Of a stretch of 21,559 nt of DNA, positions 1 to 7,590 are shown piece after piece; the stretch's first letter is position 1, and each line of letters opens with the position of its first letter. The notes beneath the pieces were generated by a model, which saw nothing but the letters and a program-made list of their open reading frames with translations, had not been told where the DNA came from and ran no database searches. The DNA comes from Bacteroidales bacterium (lineage in GTDB: Bacteria; Bacteroidota; Bacteroidia; Bacteroidales; UBA1715): positions 1 through 21,559 of the forward strand of contig JAFZTG010000172.1 of NCBI GenBank assembly GCA_017618935.1. The letters are read 5' to 3'. The translations under genes and the position numbers were made by a program.

Positions 1-879
1 ATGGGTAAAACAGCATTTGTGCTGACCATGCTGAGAAATATGGCAATGGATTATGGGCGTTCCGTGGCAATGTTTTCTCTTGAAATGAGTTGCGAACAAC
101 TTGCTACCCGTTTGTTGGTAGGCGAAGCGGAACTATACCAGAACAAACTTCGTACTGGAAATCTCAACGAAACGGAATTAGACCGACTACTTACGGCAAA
201 AGAGCGCCTGGAAAACGCAAAAATTTTCTTCGACGACACCCCTGGTATTTCTATCTACGAATTTCGTTCGAAATGCCGCCGCCTTGTCGAGAAAAATGCG
301 GTGGAATGTATCGTGGTCGACTATTTGCAACTTATGACCTCGGGCAAGACATTGGCTCGTGAACAAGAAGTAAGTTACATTTCTCGCCAAATCAAGTCTA
401 TCGCGATGGAATTGAAGATTCCTATCATTGCCTTATCACAGTTAAACCGTTCGTTGGAAGGCCGTCAAGGAGCCGACAAGGAGCCGAAACTATCCGACTT
501 GCGTGAATCGGGAGCAATTGAACAAGATGCCGATATGGTGCTATTCATCCACCGTGAAGCCAAAGCAATAAGAAGCAACGTGGATAGCGAAGGAAACGAC
601 ATCAGCCGGAAATCAAAAATTATCATTGAAAAAAACCGTCACGGAGCCAATGGTTACGTCGAGATGGAATTCATCGGCGAATTCATGAAATTTAGAGATG
701 TAGAAACAACTTTTTCAGCGACAAATCCTGACGAACCTATTGAGAATCAAAAATTTGATTTCGAAGAAATGGAATACAAGAAATCAAAACTCTCTAACGA
801 AGCAAATGCTTTTGCAGGAAATAACACTAACGAAAATCCCTTGGGTGGTGCATCTACCGAAGCACCTATGCCATTTTAA
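1..879 (+). CDS. dnaB: Replicative DNA helicase DnaB, 3' part (5' end outside window)
   Basis: This is the C-terminal RecA-like motor domain of the hexameric helicase that unwinds DNA at the replication fork. The window opens inside Walker A: the first residues, MGKTAF, are the end of a GxxxMGKTAF-type loop. The first ATG is therefore an internal Met codon and the true start lies upstream. Visible landmarks are a Walker B strand ending VVDYLQL near residues 105-111, SQLNRSLEGR near 145-155, the conserved DLRESGAIEQDAD segment, and KNRHGANG near 213-220. About 65 residues of acidic, Asn-rich tail follow the motor domain and are probably disordered. The N-terminal primase-interacting domain is not in view. 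The stop is only 3 bp before the next gene, so the two are probably co-transcribed. The family call is secure. Confidence 0.96.
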   Translation: MGKTAFVLTMLRNMAMDYGRSVAMFSLEMSCEQLATRLLVGEAELYQNKLRTGNLNETELDRLLTAKERLENAKIFFDDTPGISIYEFRSKCRRLVEKNAVECIVVDYLQLMTSGKTLAREQEVSYISRQIKSIAMELKIPIIALSQLNRSLEGRQGADKEPKLSDLRESGAIEQDADMVLFIHREAKAIRSNVDSEGNDISRKSKIIIEKNRHGANGYVEMEFIGEFMKFRDVETTFSATNPDEPIENQKFDFEEMEYKKSKLSNEANAFAGNNTNENPLGGASTEAPMPF

Positions 880-882
880 CAA

Positions 883-2139
883 ATGAAAAAGATTCTGTTT
901 GCCATATTGCTTACGTGTGCCTATAATCTCTGCTTCGCGTTTGGTTTCCTGATTCCCATGGACAATAGTCAGAAAAACCATCTCAAAGCATACGGCATAG
1001 CGTATTGGGTATTGCAAAACGGCATCACCATTGATTGGTTGCTAAACTACCGCGGCGGAAGTTTCCTCATAGAATACAATCCCGACATCAAGAAAGAATG
1101 TGACATTCGGGGCGTTTCATACGAAATCATTGCCGACGTGAAAGTATCGTCAATATTGGCAGAAGTCTCGTCAAACGATGTTAACATGGATGCGGTGAAA
1201 CTTGAAAAAGCACCCAAAATGGCTGTGTATTCTCCCAAAGACAAACTGCCGTGGGACGATGCGGTCACTTTGGCGCTCACCTACGCCGAAATTCCCTACA
1301 CCGTGATATACGACGGCGAAATCATCAATGGCGAATTGTCAAAATATGACTGGCTACACATGCACCATGAAGATTTCACGGGACAATACGGCAAATTCTA
1401 CGCAAGTTACCATAATGCCCCTTGGTACGTTGAGCAACAGAAAAATGCCGAGGCGGAAGCACGCAAATACGGCTTTTCAAAAGTTTCGGACTTAAAATTA
1501 TATGTTGCCAAAACAATAAAACTCTATGTGGAAAATGGCGGATTTCTCTTTGCGATGTGTTCGGGAACTGACTCGTTCGACATAGCACTCGCCGCCGAAA
1601 ACGTCGATATTTGTGAAAGTATGTTCGACGGCGACCCTGCCGACCCGCAAGCCCAGGAAAAACTTGACTACTCAAAATGTCTGGCATTTCAAAACTTCAC
1701 GCTCAAACGCAATCCTATGGAATACGAATATTCCGACATTGACGTTACCGAGACACGCAAAGTCAACGAAAACGTGGATTTTTTCACACTTTTTGAATTT
1801 TCGGCAAAATGGGATCCCGTACCGACAATGCTATGCCAAAACCACACCAATATCGTCAAGGGATTTATGGGGCAAACGACGGCATTTAACGAGGATTTAA
1901 TCAAGGCTACCACAACGATTATGGGCGAACTGAAATCGGCGAAAGAGGCAAAATATATTCACGGGACATACGGCAAAGGCACATGGACATTCTACGGCGG
2001 TCACGACCCCGAAGATTATCGCCACTACGTAGGCGACCAACCAACCAACTTGGACAATCACAAAAATTCGCCTGGATACCGTTTGATTCTTAACAATGTA
2101 CTTTTTCCCGCTGCGAAAAAGAAAAAACAAAAAACGTAG
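883..2139 (+). CDS. Secreted conserved protein of unknown function (often labelled 'asparagine synthetase B' in Bacteroidota)
   Basis: A 418-residue protein with a clear N-terminal signal peptide: a KK start, a hydrophobic core, and a likely cleavage near CFA-F at residues 19-20. It should therefore act in the periplasm or outside the cell. The body has mixed alpha/beta character. Notable segments are HMHHEDFTGQYGKFY (about residues 149-163), FLFAMCSGTDSFDIA (about 221-235) and YGKGTWTFYGGHDPEDY. I recall related Bacteroidota proteins being named asparagine synthetase B, but I see neither an N-terminal glutaminase Cys nor an SGGxD ATP-pyrophosphatase loop, so that name is not supported here. 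The MCSG turn followed by a GGHDPEDYRHY segment could suit a class-I amidotransferase-like or hydrolase fold; that is a guess. The gene starts 3 bp after dnaB and ends 31 bp before dnaX. The C-terminus is strongly basic (KKKKQK). Confidence 0.75.
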   Translation: MKKILFAILLTCAYNLCFAFGFLIPMDNSQKNHLKAYGIAYWVLQNGITIDWLLNYRGGSFLIEYNPDIKKECDIRGVSYEIIADVKVSSILAEVSSNDVNMDAVKLEKAPKMAVYSPKDKLPWDDAVTLALTYAEIPYTVIYDGEIINGELSKYDWLHMHHEDFTGQYGKFYASYHNAPWYVEQQKNAEAEARKYGFSKVSDLKLYVAKTIKLYVENGGFLFAMCSGTDSFDIALAAENVDICESMFDGDPADPQAQEKLDYSKCLAFQNFTLKRNPMEYEYSDIDVTETRKVNENVDFFTLFEFSAKWDPVPTMLCQNHTNIVKGFMGQTTAFNEDLIKATTTIMGELKSAKEAKYIHGTYGKGTWTFYGGHDPEDYRHYVGDQPTNLDNHKNSPGYRLILNNVLFPAAKKKKQKT

Positions 2140-2158
2140 GTTGTAAAAGCAATTTTCG

Positions 2159-2166
2159 TATATTTG
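2159..2166 (+). promoter_or_regulatory. Candidate Bacteroidota -7 box before dnaX
   Basis: TATATTTG matches the Bacteroidota -7 consensus TAnnTTTG exactly. The nearest upstream TTG (2141-2143) is only 15 bp away, closer than the usual 18-21 bp, so the -33 element is poor. The box ends 4 bp before the dnaX ATG, so a transcript from here would have almost no leader. It may be a secondary promoter inside the dnaB-dnaX-ispE run. Confidence 0.4.
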
Positions 2167-2170
2167 TGAT

Positions 2171-3661
2171 ATGGAAAATTTCATTGTATCGGCACGAAAA
2201 TATAGACCAGCGACGTTTGCGACCGTAATTGGGCAAGAATCAATTACCCGCACGTTGAAGAACTCGATAGAATCGGGACACCTCGGTCAGGCATACCTAT
2301 TCTGCGGACCTCGTGGTGTGGGAAAAACAACGTGTGCGAGAATTTTTGCCAAAACAATCAACTGTCAAAATCTCTCGCCCGAATTGGAGGCCTGCAATGA
2401 ATGCGAATCATGTAAATCGTTCAACACATCGGCATCATTCAACGTTGTGGAACTTGATGCGGCATCGAACAACTCGGTTGACGACATTCGTCAGTTGATT
2501 GACCAAGTGCGTATCCCGCCACAAATCGGGAAATATAGCGTTTATATAATTGACGAGGTTCACATGCTTTCCACGCAAGCGTTCAACGCGTTCCTAAAAA
2601 CATTGGAAGAACCGCCACGACACGCTATTTTCATTCTTGCAACAACAGAAAAACACAAAATTCTGCCTACGATTCTTTCTCGCTGTCAGATTTTTGATTT
2701 CAACAGAATAAAAGTTGACGACATTGTCAATCATCTTGCCAATGTCGCTGAAAAAGAAGGTGTTACAATTGACAAGGAAGCCCTCAACGTAATTGCCACC
2801 AAAGCAAGCGGCGGTTTGCGTGACGCTCTTTCCATATTCGACCAAATTGTAAGTTTTTCGGGCAAAAACGTCACCTATCAGAATACCATCGAAAACCTCA
2901 ATGTTCTTGACTACGAGTATTTCTTCAAACTGACCGACTTCTTCCTAAAATCGGACTATGCATCGGCTTTAGTCACGTTTGACGAGATTTTGAACAAAGG
3001 TTTCGACGATAGAAATTTCCTACAAGGTTTGTGTAGCCATTTCAGAGATTTATTGGTGAGCAAAGATCCAAAAACAATTCCATTGCTCGAGGTAAGCGAA
3101 TCGACAAAAGAACGATATGCAAATCAGTCAAAAAATTGCCCTATTGAGTTCTTGTTTACCGCACTTGACTTGGCACAACGCTTTGACGAGAAATACAAGG
3201 AAAGCAACAACAAACGCCTACACGTTGAATTGGCACTGTTGCAATTCTGCAACATTCTAAAAAAAAAAACTGAACTAACCGCCAAAACAACAGCGGCAAA
3301 GACACAACCTGTTGCAAAACCGCAGCCACAACCCGTTCAGCCCAAAGTACAAGTTACTCCACAACAGCAACCTGTCCAACCCAAAGTGCAAACTCCTACG
3401 CAAACGGAGCCCAAACAGCCTGTGCAACAAGCACAAGCGACACCGAAACCTGTAGAACCACAGCCTATTCGTCATAACATTATGATGGACCTGCAATCCG
3501 AAAAAAAGATTGCAACACAAACGACGACAATTGACAATCGAAAACCTGCCAAAAACATCATATATGAATTGAATCCACAGGAGAAATTCAACACAATGGC
3601 AAGTGAGAACAAATTACTCACAAAACTAAAAGAACAATTTGACCTTAACTTTGATGCATGA
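2171..3661 (+). CDS. dnaX: DNA polymerase III clamp-loader subunit gamma/tau
   Basis: This AAA+ ATPase loads the sliding clamp and, as tau, links polymerase to helicase. The N-terminus MENFIVSARKYRP is typical of the family and fixes the start. Walker A is GPRGVGKTT (46-54). Zinc-binding cysteines are C65, C75, C78 and C81. Walker B is IIDEVHML with D128-E129, followed by TTEKHKI (sensor 1) and an SRC motif carrying the arginine finger. Collar domain III ends near residue 360. Next come three Lys codons in an A11 run (3259-3269), a Q/P-rich linker of about 65 residues with repeated PVQPKVQ, and a short conserved-looking tail. The ATPase and collar resemble gamma, and the roughly 130 residues after the A-run would be tau-specific. 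The stop overlaps the ispE start (ATGA), so the two are translationally coupled. The identification is secure. Confidence 0.97.
   Translation: MENFIVSARKYRPATFATVIGQESITRTLKNSIESGHLGQAYLFCGPRGVGKTTCARIFAKTINCQNLSPELEACNECESCKSFNTSASFNVVELDAASNNSVDDIRQLIDQVRIPPQIGKYSVYIIDEVHMLSTQAFNAFLKTLEEPPRHAIFILATTEKHKILPTILSRCQIFDFNRIKVDDIVNHLANVAEKEGVTIDKEALNVIATKASGGLRDALSIFDQIVSFSGKNVTYQNTIENLNVLDYEYFFKLTDFFLKSDYASALVTFDEILNKGFDDRNFLQGLCSHFRDLLVSKDPKTIPLLEVSESTKERYANQSKNCPIEFLFTALDLAQRFDEKYKESNNKRLHVELALLQFCNILKKKTELTAKTTAAKTQPVAKPQPQPVQPKVQVTPQQQPVQPKVQTPTQTEPKQPVQQAQATPKPVEPQPIRHNIMMDLQSEKKIATQTTTIDNRKPAKNIIYELNPQEKFNTMASENKLLTKLKEQFDLNFDA
3259..3269 (+). other. A11 run in dnaX: candidate slippage/frameshift site producing a gamma-like short form
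   Basis: Eleven consecutive A residues cover codons 363-367 (CTA AAA AAA AAA ACT), immediately after the collar domain. In the -1 frame (or with one extra A) the next codons are AAC then TGA at 3271-3273. In the +1 frame (or with one A lost) they are CTG, AAC and TAA at 3276-3278. Either shift therefore ends the protein at about 367-368 residues instead of 496. A weak 4-bp stem CCGC/GCGG (3279-3282 with 3293-3296) lies downstream; I see no Shine-Dalgarno-like stimulator upstream. The arrangement parallels known dnaX slippage sites in Escherichia coli and Thermus, but its activity here is inferred. Confidence 0.65.
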
Positions 3662-4464
3662 TCTGTTTTCCTAACGCAAAAATCAATATCGGTCTGCGAA
3701 TCACTGAAAAACGACTCGACGGTTTCCATAATTTGGAAACCATCTTCTACCCCGTCCACGGACTTTGCGACTGTCTTGAATTTGTTGAAAGTTCTGAGTT
3801 GCGTTTTGAAAATTATGGTATTCAGATTGACACGCCACCCGAAAAAAACTTGTGCATCAAAGCGTGGAACATTTTCAAGTCACACTATGACATTCCGCCT
3901 ATTCACATAAAACTGCTTAAAAACATTCCTTTTGGCGGCGGTTTGGGTGGAGGTTCGGCTGATGCATCGTTCATTTTGTCAGCAATAAATTCTTTTTTCT
4001 CTGTTGAAGCGAGCAACGAGGAACTTGAAAAAATGGCGTTACAACTCGGTAGCGACTGTCCATTCTTCATTAACAACAAACCCGTATTTGCAGAAGGACG
4101 AGGCGAGATATTCACCCCTATAAACCTTTCGTTACAAGGATATTGGATTCTTCTGGCAAAACCCGACGCAGCAATCAGCACAGCAGAGGCCTACCGCGGC
4201 GTAAGTCCTCGAAAACGGGAACATTCGTTACTTGAAGAACTACCAAACGACATCTCGCAATGGAAACATTGTATTGAAAATGACTTTGAAACATCTATTT
4301 TCAAAAATCATCCAGAAATTGAAGCTGTAAAAGAAACCATGTACAACCTTGGCGCCGTATATGCCTCAATGAGCGGAAGCGGAGCAACCGTATATGGCAT
4401 TTTCGACCACGAAATTGATGTTCCTCAAGATTTACCGATTGTTTGGTACGGGCAACTAAGATAA
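3658..4464 (+). CDS. ispE: 4-diphosphocytidyl-2-C-methyl-D-erythritol kinase
   Basis: This cytoplasmic GHMP-family kinase phosphorylates CDP-methylerythritol in the non-mevalonate (MEP) isoprenoid pathway. The N-terminal PNAKINIGLRI segment (about residues 5-15), with its conserved Lys and Asn, is characteristic of IspE, as is DGFHNLETIFYPV. The glycine-rich ATP loop PFGGGLGGGSADA lies at 91-103. LGSDCPFF and the C-terminal MSGSGATVYGIF motif follow. At 268 residues it is close to the usual family length. The start overlaps the dnaX stop by 4 bp, which points to coupled translation and fixes the start. The 3' end is only 1 bp from the convergent LeuA/CimA-type gene, leaving no room for a dedicated terminator. 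The identification is firm. Confidence 0.96.
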   Translation: MICFPNAKINIGLRITEKRLDGFHNLETIFYPVHGLCDCLEFVESSELRFENYGIQIDTPPEKNLCIKAWNIFKSHYDIPPIHIKLLKNIPFGGGLGGGSADASFILSAINSFFSVEASNEELEKMALQLGSDCPFFINNKPVFAEGRGEIFTPINLSLQGYWILLAKPDAAISTAEAYRGVSPRKREHSLLEELPNDISQWKHCIENDFETSIFKNHPEIEAVKETMYNLGAVYASMSGSGATVYGIFDHEIDVPQDLPIVWYGQLR

Positions 4465-4465
4465 G

Positions 4466-5977
4466 CTACATTTCAATGATATTCAACATCTTATGCGTTG
4501 CCTTGATAGCAGCCGAAGTTTGGTCCAAGTCAAGTCCACGTGTTTTGAATGTTCTATTGCCATCATTCCACGTGATGACCGTCTCAACCAACGCATCGGT
4601 TTTTCCACCAGGAGGAATCGTCACCACATAATCTTCCAATTTTGGAATTTCAACCATTCTTTGGTCATAGATTTTATGCAATGCCTTCATCAATGCGTCG
4701 TATTGACCATCACCTGCCGAAGTTTGTTCATAACGAATACCGTCAATTTTCAGACTGATGGTGGCAACAGGTTTTAATCCCATTACATTACAAACGTAAT
4801 AATTCTCTATCACCACTTTTTCCTCTATCTTCTTGTTTTCCATTACCTCACGAGCAATGAAATACAAGTCTTCCGTGGTAATAGACTCTTTTCTGTCGCC
4901 TAATTCAACAACACGTTTGGTAATAAGTTTTTTAACTTCGGCATCAAGTTCAAGACCTAATTCCTGAAGATTCTTTTCAATATTTGCCTTTCCCGACGTT
5001 TTTCCCAACGCATACTTACGAACACGGCCAAATCGTTCTGGAATCAACTCGTTGCAGTACAAGTTGCCCTTCCTGTCACCGTCGGCGTGAACACCGGCAG
5101 TTTGCGTGAACACATTTTCGCCAATAATCGGCATATTTGAAGCGACACGGATACCCGAAATCGTTTCAACTATCTTACTGATTTTGTTCAGATAAATTTC
5201 CTTCACCGTTGTTCCCATGCGCAAATGGTCGTGAATACACGGAACGATGGTTGACAATGCCGTATTTCCTGCACGTTCACCCAAACCGTTCACCGAAGTA
5301 TGAATGCCGTTGAAACCAGCAGTCAATGCAGCAGTCGTGTTTGCCACCGCCAAACCGTAATCATTATGTCCGTGAAAGTCAAAATGAAGATTCGGATACC
5401 GAGCACGAATATCTTTACAAAATTTATATGTTTCCTTGGGATATAAAATGCCTAACGTGTCAGGCAACATAAATCGTTTTACCGACGAAAGAGCAAGATT
5501 ATCAAGTAGATAATACACATAGTCTTCGGAATGGCGCATTCCGTTCGACCAATCTTCAAGGTACACGTTAACGCTTATTCCAAGCGATTCGGCGTATGCA
5601 ATGTTTTCCTTTATGTCGGCAATATGTTCTTCGGGGGTCTTACGCAACTGTCCTTCCAACTGGCGCAAGGAACCCTTGCACAGCAAATTGACGCACTTTC
5701 CCCCTACCCTGTTAACCCAGTCAATAGAAATATGGTTATCGAGAAAGCCAAGAATTTCAATCTTATCAAGACAATGAGCCTCTTTTGCCCATTGAATAAT
5801 TCGTGCCGCACTATCAAATTCACCATTTGAAACACGAGCAGAAGCTATCTCCAACCGATTTACCTGTACTTCGGTAAGGAGATGCCGAGCGATAGAAAGT
5901 TTTTCTTTTTCGGTAAACGCCACGCCGTTGGTTTGTTCCCCATCGCGTAACGTCGTGTCCATTATCTCAACAAACAT
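4466..5977 (-). CDS. 2-isopropylmalate synthase / (R)-citramalate synthase-type enzyme
   Basis: A 503-residue member of the HMGL-like acyltransferase family that condenses acetyl-CoA with a 2-oxoacid at the head of leucine (via 2-oxoisovalerate) or isoleucine (via pyruvate) synthesis. The catalytic DTTLRDGEQ lies at 7-15. FMLPDTLGILYP and DFHGHNDYGLAVANT supply further active-site and metal residues, and NGLGERAGNT follows. The C-terminal third is the LeuA-type regulatory domain, with SAGDGQYDALMKALHKI and VTIPPGGKTDA. It resembles the second, CimA-like copy of Bacteroides more than classical LeuA, so the substrate is left open. No leuB, leuC or leuD is adjacent, so it is an orphan here. It has its own candidate promoter. 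Family confidence is high; substrate confidence is low. Confidence 0.88.
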   Translation of the reverse strand: MFVEIMDTTLRDGEQTNGVAFTEKEKLSIARHLLTEVQVNRLEIASARVSNGEFDSAARIIQWAKEAHCLDKIEILGFLDNHISIDWVNRVGGKCVNLLCKGSLRQLEGQLRKTPEEHIADIKENIAYAESLGISVNVYLEDWSNGMRHSEDYVYYLLDNLALSSVKRFMLPDTLGILYPKETYKFCKDIRARYPNLHFDFHGHNDYGLAVANTTAALTAGFNGIHTSVNGLGERAGNTALSTIVPCIHDHLRMGTTVKEIYLNKISKIVETISGIRVASNMPIIGENVFTQTAGVHADGDRKGNLYCNELIPERFGRVRKYALGKTSGKANIEKNLQELGLELDAEVKKLITKRVVELGDRKESITTEDLYFIAREVMENKKIEEKVVIENYYVCNVMGLKPVATISLKIDGIRYEQTSAGDGQYDALMKALHKIYDQRMVEIPKLEDYVVTIPPGGKTDALVETVITWNDGNRTFKTRGLDLDQTSAAIKATHKMLNIIEM

Positions 5978-5994
5978 AGATTCAAATTTTGATG

Positions 5995-6024
5995 CGAAAT
6001 TACACTATTTGTATGATATACAAA
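5995..6024 (-). promoter_or_regulatory. Candidate Bacteroidota promoter for the LeuA/CimA-type gene
   Basis: On the minus strand, TTTG (6024-6021) is followed after 18 bp by TAATTTCG (6002-5995). This is one base off the -7 consensus TAnnTTTG and has near-standard spacing. The box ends 17 bp before the ATG at 5977, giving a short leader. Confidence 0.5.
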
Positions 6025-6079
6025 AATCTCTGTTTAAATAAAAACTTTACAAAGGAATAAATACGGCTAATAGAGGTAT

Positions 6080-6910
6080 CTAATTATCAGACTGTTTTAC
6101 AATACCCCAAGGCGTATAACTTATATTATGCTCCTCATTGTACTGTAACAATTTGATATTTTCGGTTGCATCAACTTCTAAACGCTTGTGATGCTTATGG
6201 AATACTGTCAACACGTGTTTGTATATACGACAATATATTCCTATTCTATTCAGACGAGCCTCCAAATCAGTATCCTCACCCGTTGCAGGAATCAAGTATC
6301 GTTCGTCAAAACCGTTAACTTTTAATAAATCGCTTTTGAACATGCCAAAATTGCATCCCAACAAACCATTAATTTTTTGTTTGAGAAATACCTTCCGTAT
6401 CCAGGGTGAAGTGATACGAATAATATTTTCAACATGACTTTCTTCTTCGGTTACCCCAGCCCACAACGTCGGAATAAATATCCTTGACAAAATGCCGTCC
6501 CTCACCTTTTCCACTGTCAAAGAATCGGAAATTTTCTTTGTCAGCGGAACTCGTCTGCCGGCAACAACTTCACCTTCCTTTCTAAATTTCCAGTGTTCTT
6601 CCAAAAATTTATGATGAGGAATGCAGTCGCCGTCTATAAATACCAGATAATCGGTTTTAGAGGCAACGACTGCCTTGTTCAAAATCACGTCCTTACGCCA
6701 GCCCAAATCTTCGTGCCACACGTGTTGTACGGGGAAAGGCATTTCATCTTTGATTTGCAAAATACGTTTAACAACATCTTCTCTCGAACCATCATCAGCA
6801 ATGACAACTTCAAAATCTTTGAATGTTTGCTTTTTCAGTTGTTCAAAAATCATTTCCAAAAACATCATATCGTTATAGAACGCTATGATGAGAGAGATTG
6901 ATTTTTTCAT
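6080..6910 (-). CDS. Family 2 glycosyltransferase with galactosyltransferase-type C-terminal segment
   Basis: A 276-residue GT-A fold enzyme that transfers a sugar from a nucleotide donor, probably to a surface polysaccharide, lipid or protein glycan. The N-terminus has the GT2 pattern SLIIAFYND (about 6-14) and VVIADDGS (35-42). The metal-binding DxD is FIDGDC (D93, D95). Later, GCNFGM (185-190) and GEDTDLEARL (211-220) match the C-terminal motif of galactosyl/chondroitin-synthase-type transferases, where GED carries the catalytic acid. I see no signal peptide or transmembrane segment, so it probably works at the cytoplasmic membrane face. It is not inside a polysaccharide cluster: its neighbours are a metabolic synthase and a small secreted protein, with gaps of about 90-100 bp on each side. 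Donor and acceptor cannot be told from sequence. Confidence 0.88.
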   Translation of the reverse strand: MKKSISLIIAFYNDMMFLEMIFEQLKKQTFKDFEVVIADDGSREDVVKRILQIKDEMPFPVQHVWHEDLGWRKDVILNKAVVASKTDYLVFIDGDCIPHHKFLEEHWKFRKEGEVVAGRRVPLTKKISDSLTVEKVRDGILSRIFIPTLWAGVTEEESHVENIIRITSPWIRKVFLKQKINGLLGCNFGMFKSDLLKVNGFDERYLIPATGEDTDLEARLNRIGIYCRIYKHVLTVFHKHHKRLEVDATENIKLLQYNEEHNISYTPWGIVKQSDN

Positions 6911-6998
6911 AGTCCGTTTTGTAAAAATATAAGAAACGTAAACCTAAACTATACAATAATATAGTCGCTGCCTTTCGCTATAGAATATGTGCTGACGA

Positions 6999-7499
6999 TT
7001 AGAATCCCGTTTTTGGCGTACTCATTTCTTCGATCATTACGCCTACACAACCCTGATTGATGCTTTTAGAAATCAAACCAGTCGTATTTGCAGCTGCCTT
7101 AGAATTTTGTTCTTCAGGAATTTCAATAGAGATTTTAATCTGACGACTTTGAACAACTGTAAATTCAAAATCTTTCACATAATTGAAATCCTTGTTGTCA
7201 TAAAGCAACTCTTCGGTTTCGTAATCAATAAGACGCATGTGGATTGTGCTACCCAAACTTGCTTCATCTGCACAAACAGATATTCTATAATCCTTTCCTT
7301 GATAAATTGTGATTCTAAACTCAGATGTTTGACCTTTACGCATCATTGCACTACGAGAATCATTTGACATGATATAACCCTTTGTGGATGCTGACTGACA
7401 TTTCTGTTTGTGGAAATTAAGACAGTTGTTTTGTGCGAACACTGAAGTTCCCACCATTCCAAATAATGCGACCAATAAAATGCTAACTACTTTTTTCAT
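6999..7499 (-). CDS. Small secreted protein, unknown function
   Basis: A 166-residue protein with a signal peptide: a KK start, a hydrophobic stretch to about residue 20, and likely cleavage at VFA-Q near 22-23. It should be periplasmic or exported. The mature part begins with two close cysteines (NNCLNFHKQKC) and later has C77 in RISVCADE and a C-terminal NQGCVGVMIEE, so disulfides are possible. Alternating hydrophobic/polar segments (residues 58-80, 85-98, 108-130) suggest a beta-sandwich. The shape resembles conserved Bacteroidales hypothetical proteins, but I recognise no domain and assign no function. It has a consensus -7 box of its own and stands alone, separated from DciA by about 90 bp and from the glycosyltransferase by 88 bp. 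Confidence 0.75.
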   Translation of the reverse strand: MKKVVSILLVALFGMVGTSVFAQNNCLNFHKQKCQSASTKGYIMSNDSRSAMMRKGQTSEFRITIYQGKDYRISVCADEASLGSTIHMRLIDYETEELLYDNKDFNYVKDFEFTVVQSRQIKISIEIPEEQNSKAAANTTGLISKSINQGCVGVMIEEMSTPKTGF

Positions 7500-7521
7500 T
7501 TCTATTCAATTTTTAGTGCGT

Positions 7522-7529
7522 CAAATGTA
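7522..7529 (-). promoter_or_regulatory. Candidate -7 box for the small secreted protein gene
   Basis: On the minus strand TACATTTG matches the -7 consensus TAnnTTTG exactly and ends 22 bp before the ATG at 7499. No TTTG-like -33 element stands at the expected distance; an A-rich tract lies there instead. Support therefore rests on the -7 box alone. Confidence 0.4.
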
Positions 7530-7590
7530 AATATTTTTTTTTTGTTTTCGACAGAGATTATCCAAATATATTAACATCTTTATAACAATA

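Noticed and set aside
1..3. ATG at base 1 as a gene start
   Set aside because: It encodes the Met inside the Walker A loop of DnaB; the protein begins upstream of the window.
883..2139. Functional asparagine synthetase B
   Set aside because: There is no N-terminal Cys glutaminase and no SGGxD PP-loop, and the protein carries a signal peptide.
6911..6998. Promoter for the glycosyltransferase gene
   Set aside because: The only candidates are TATTTTTA/TATATTTT near 6921-6930, without the final G or a -33 TTTG at a suitable distance.
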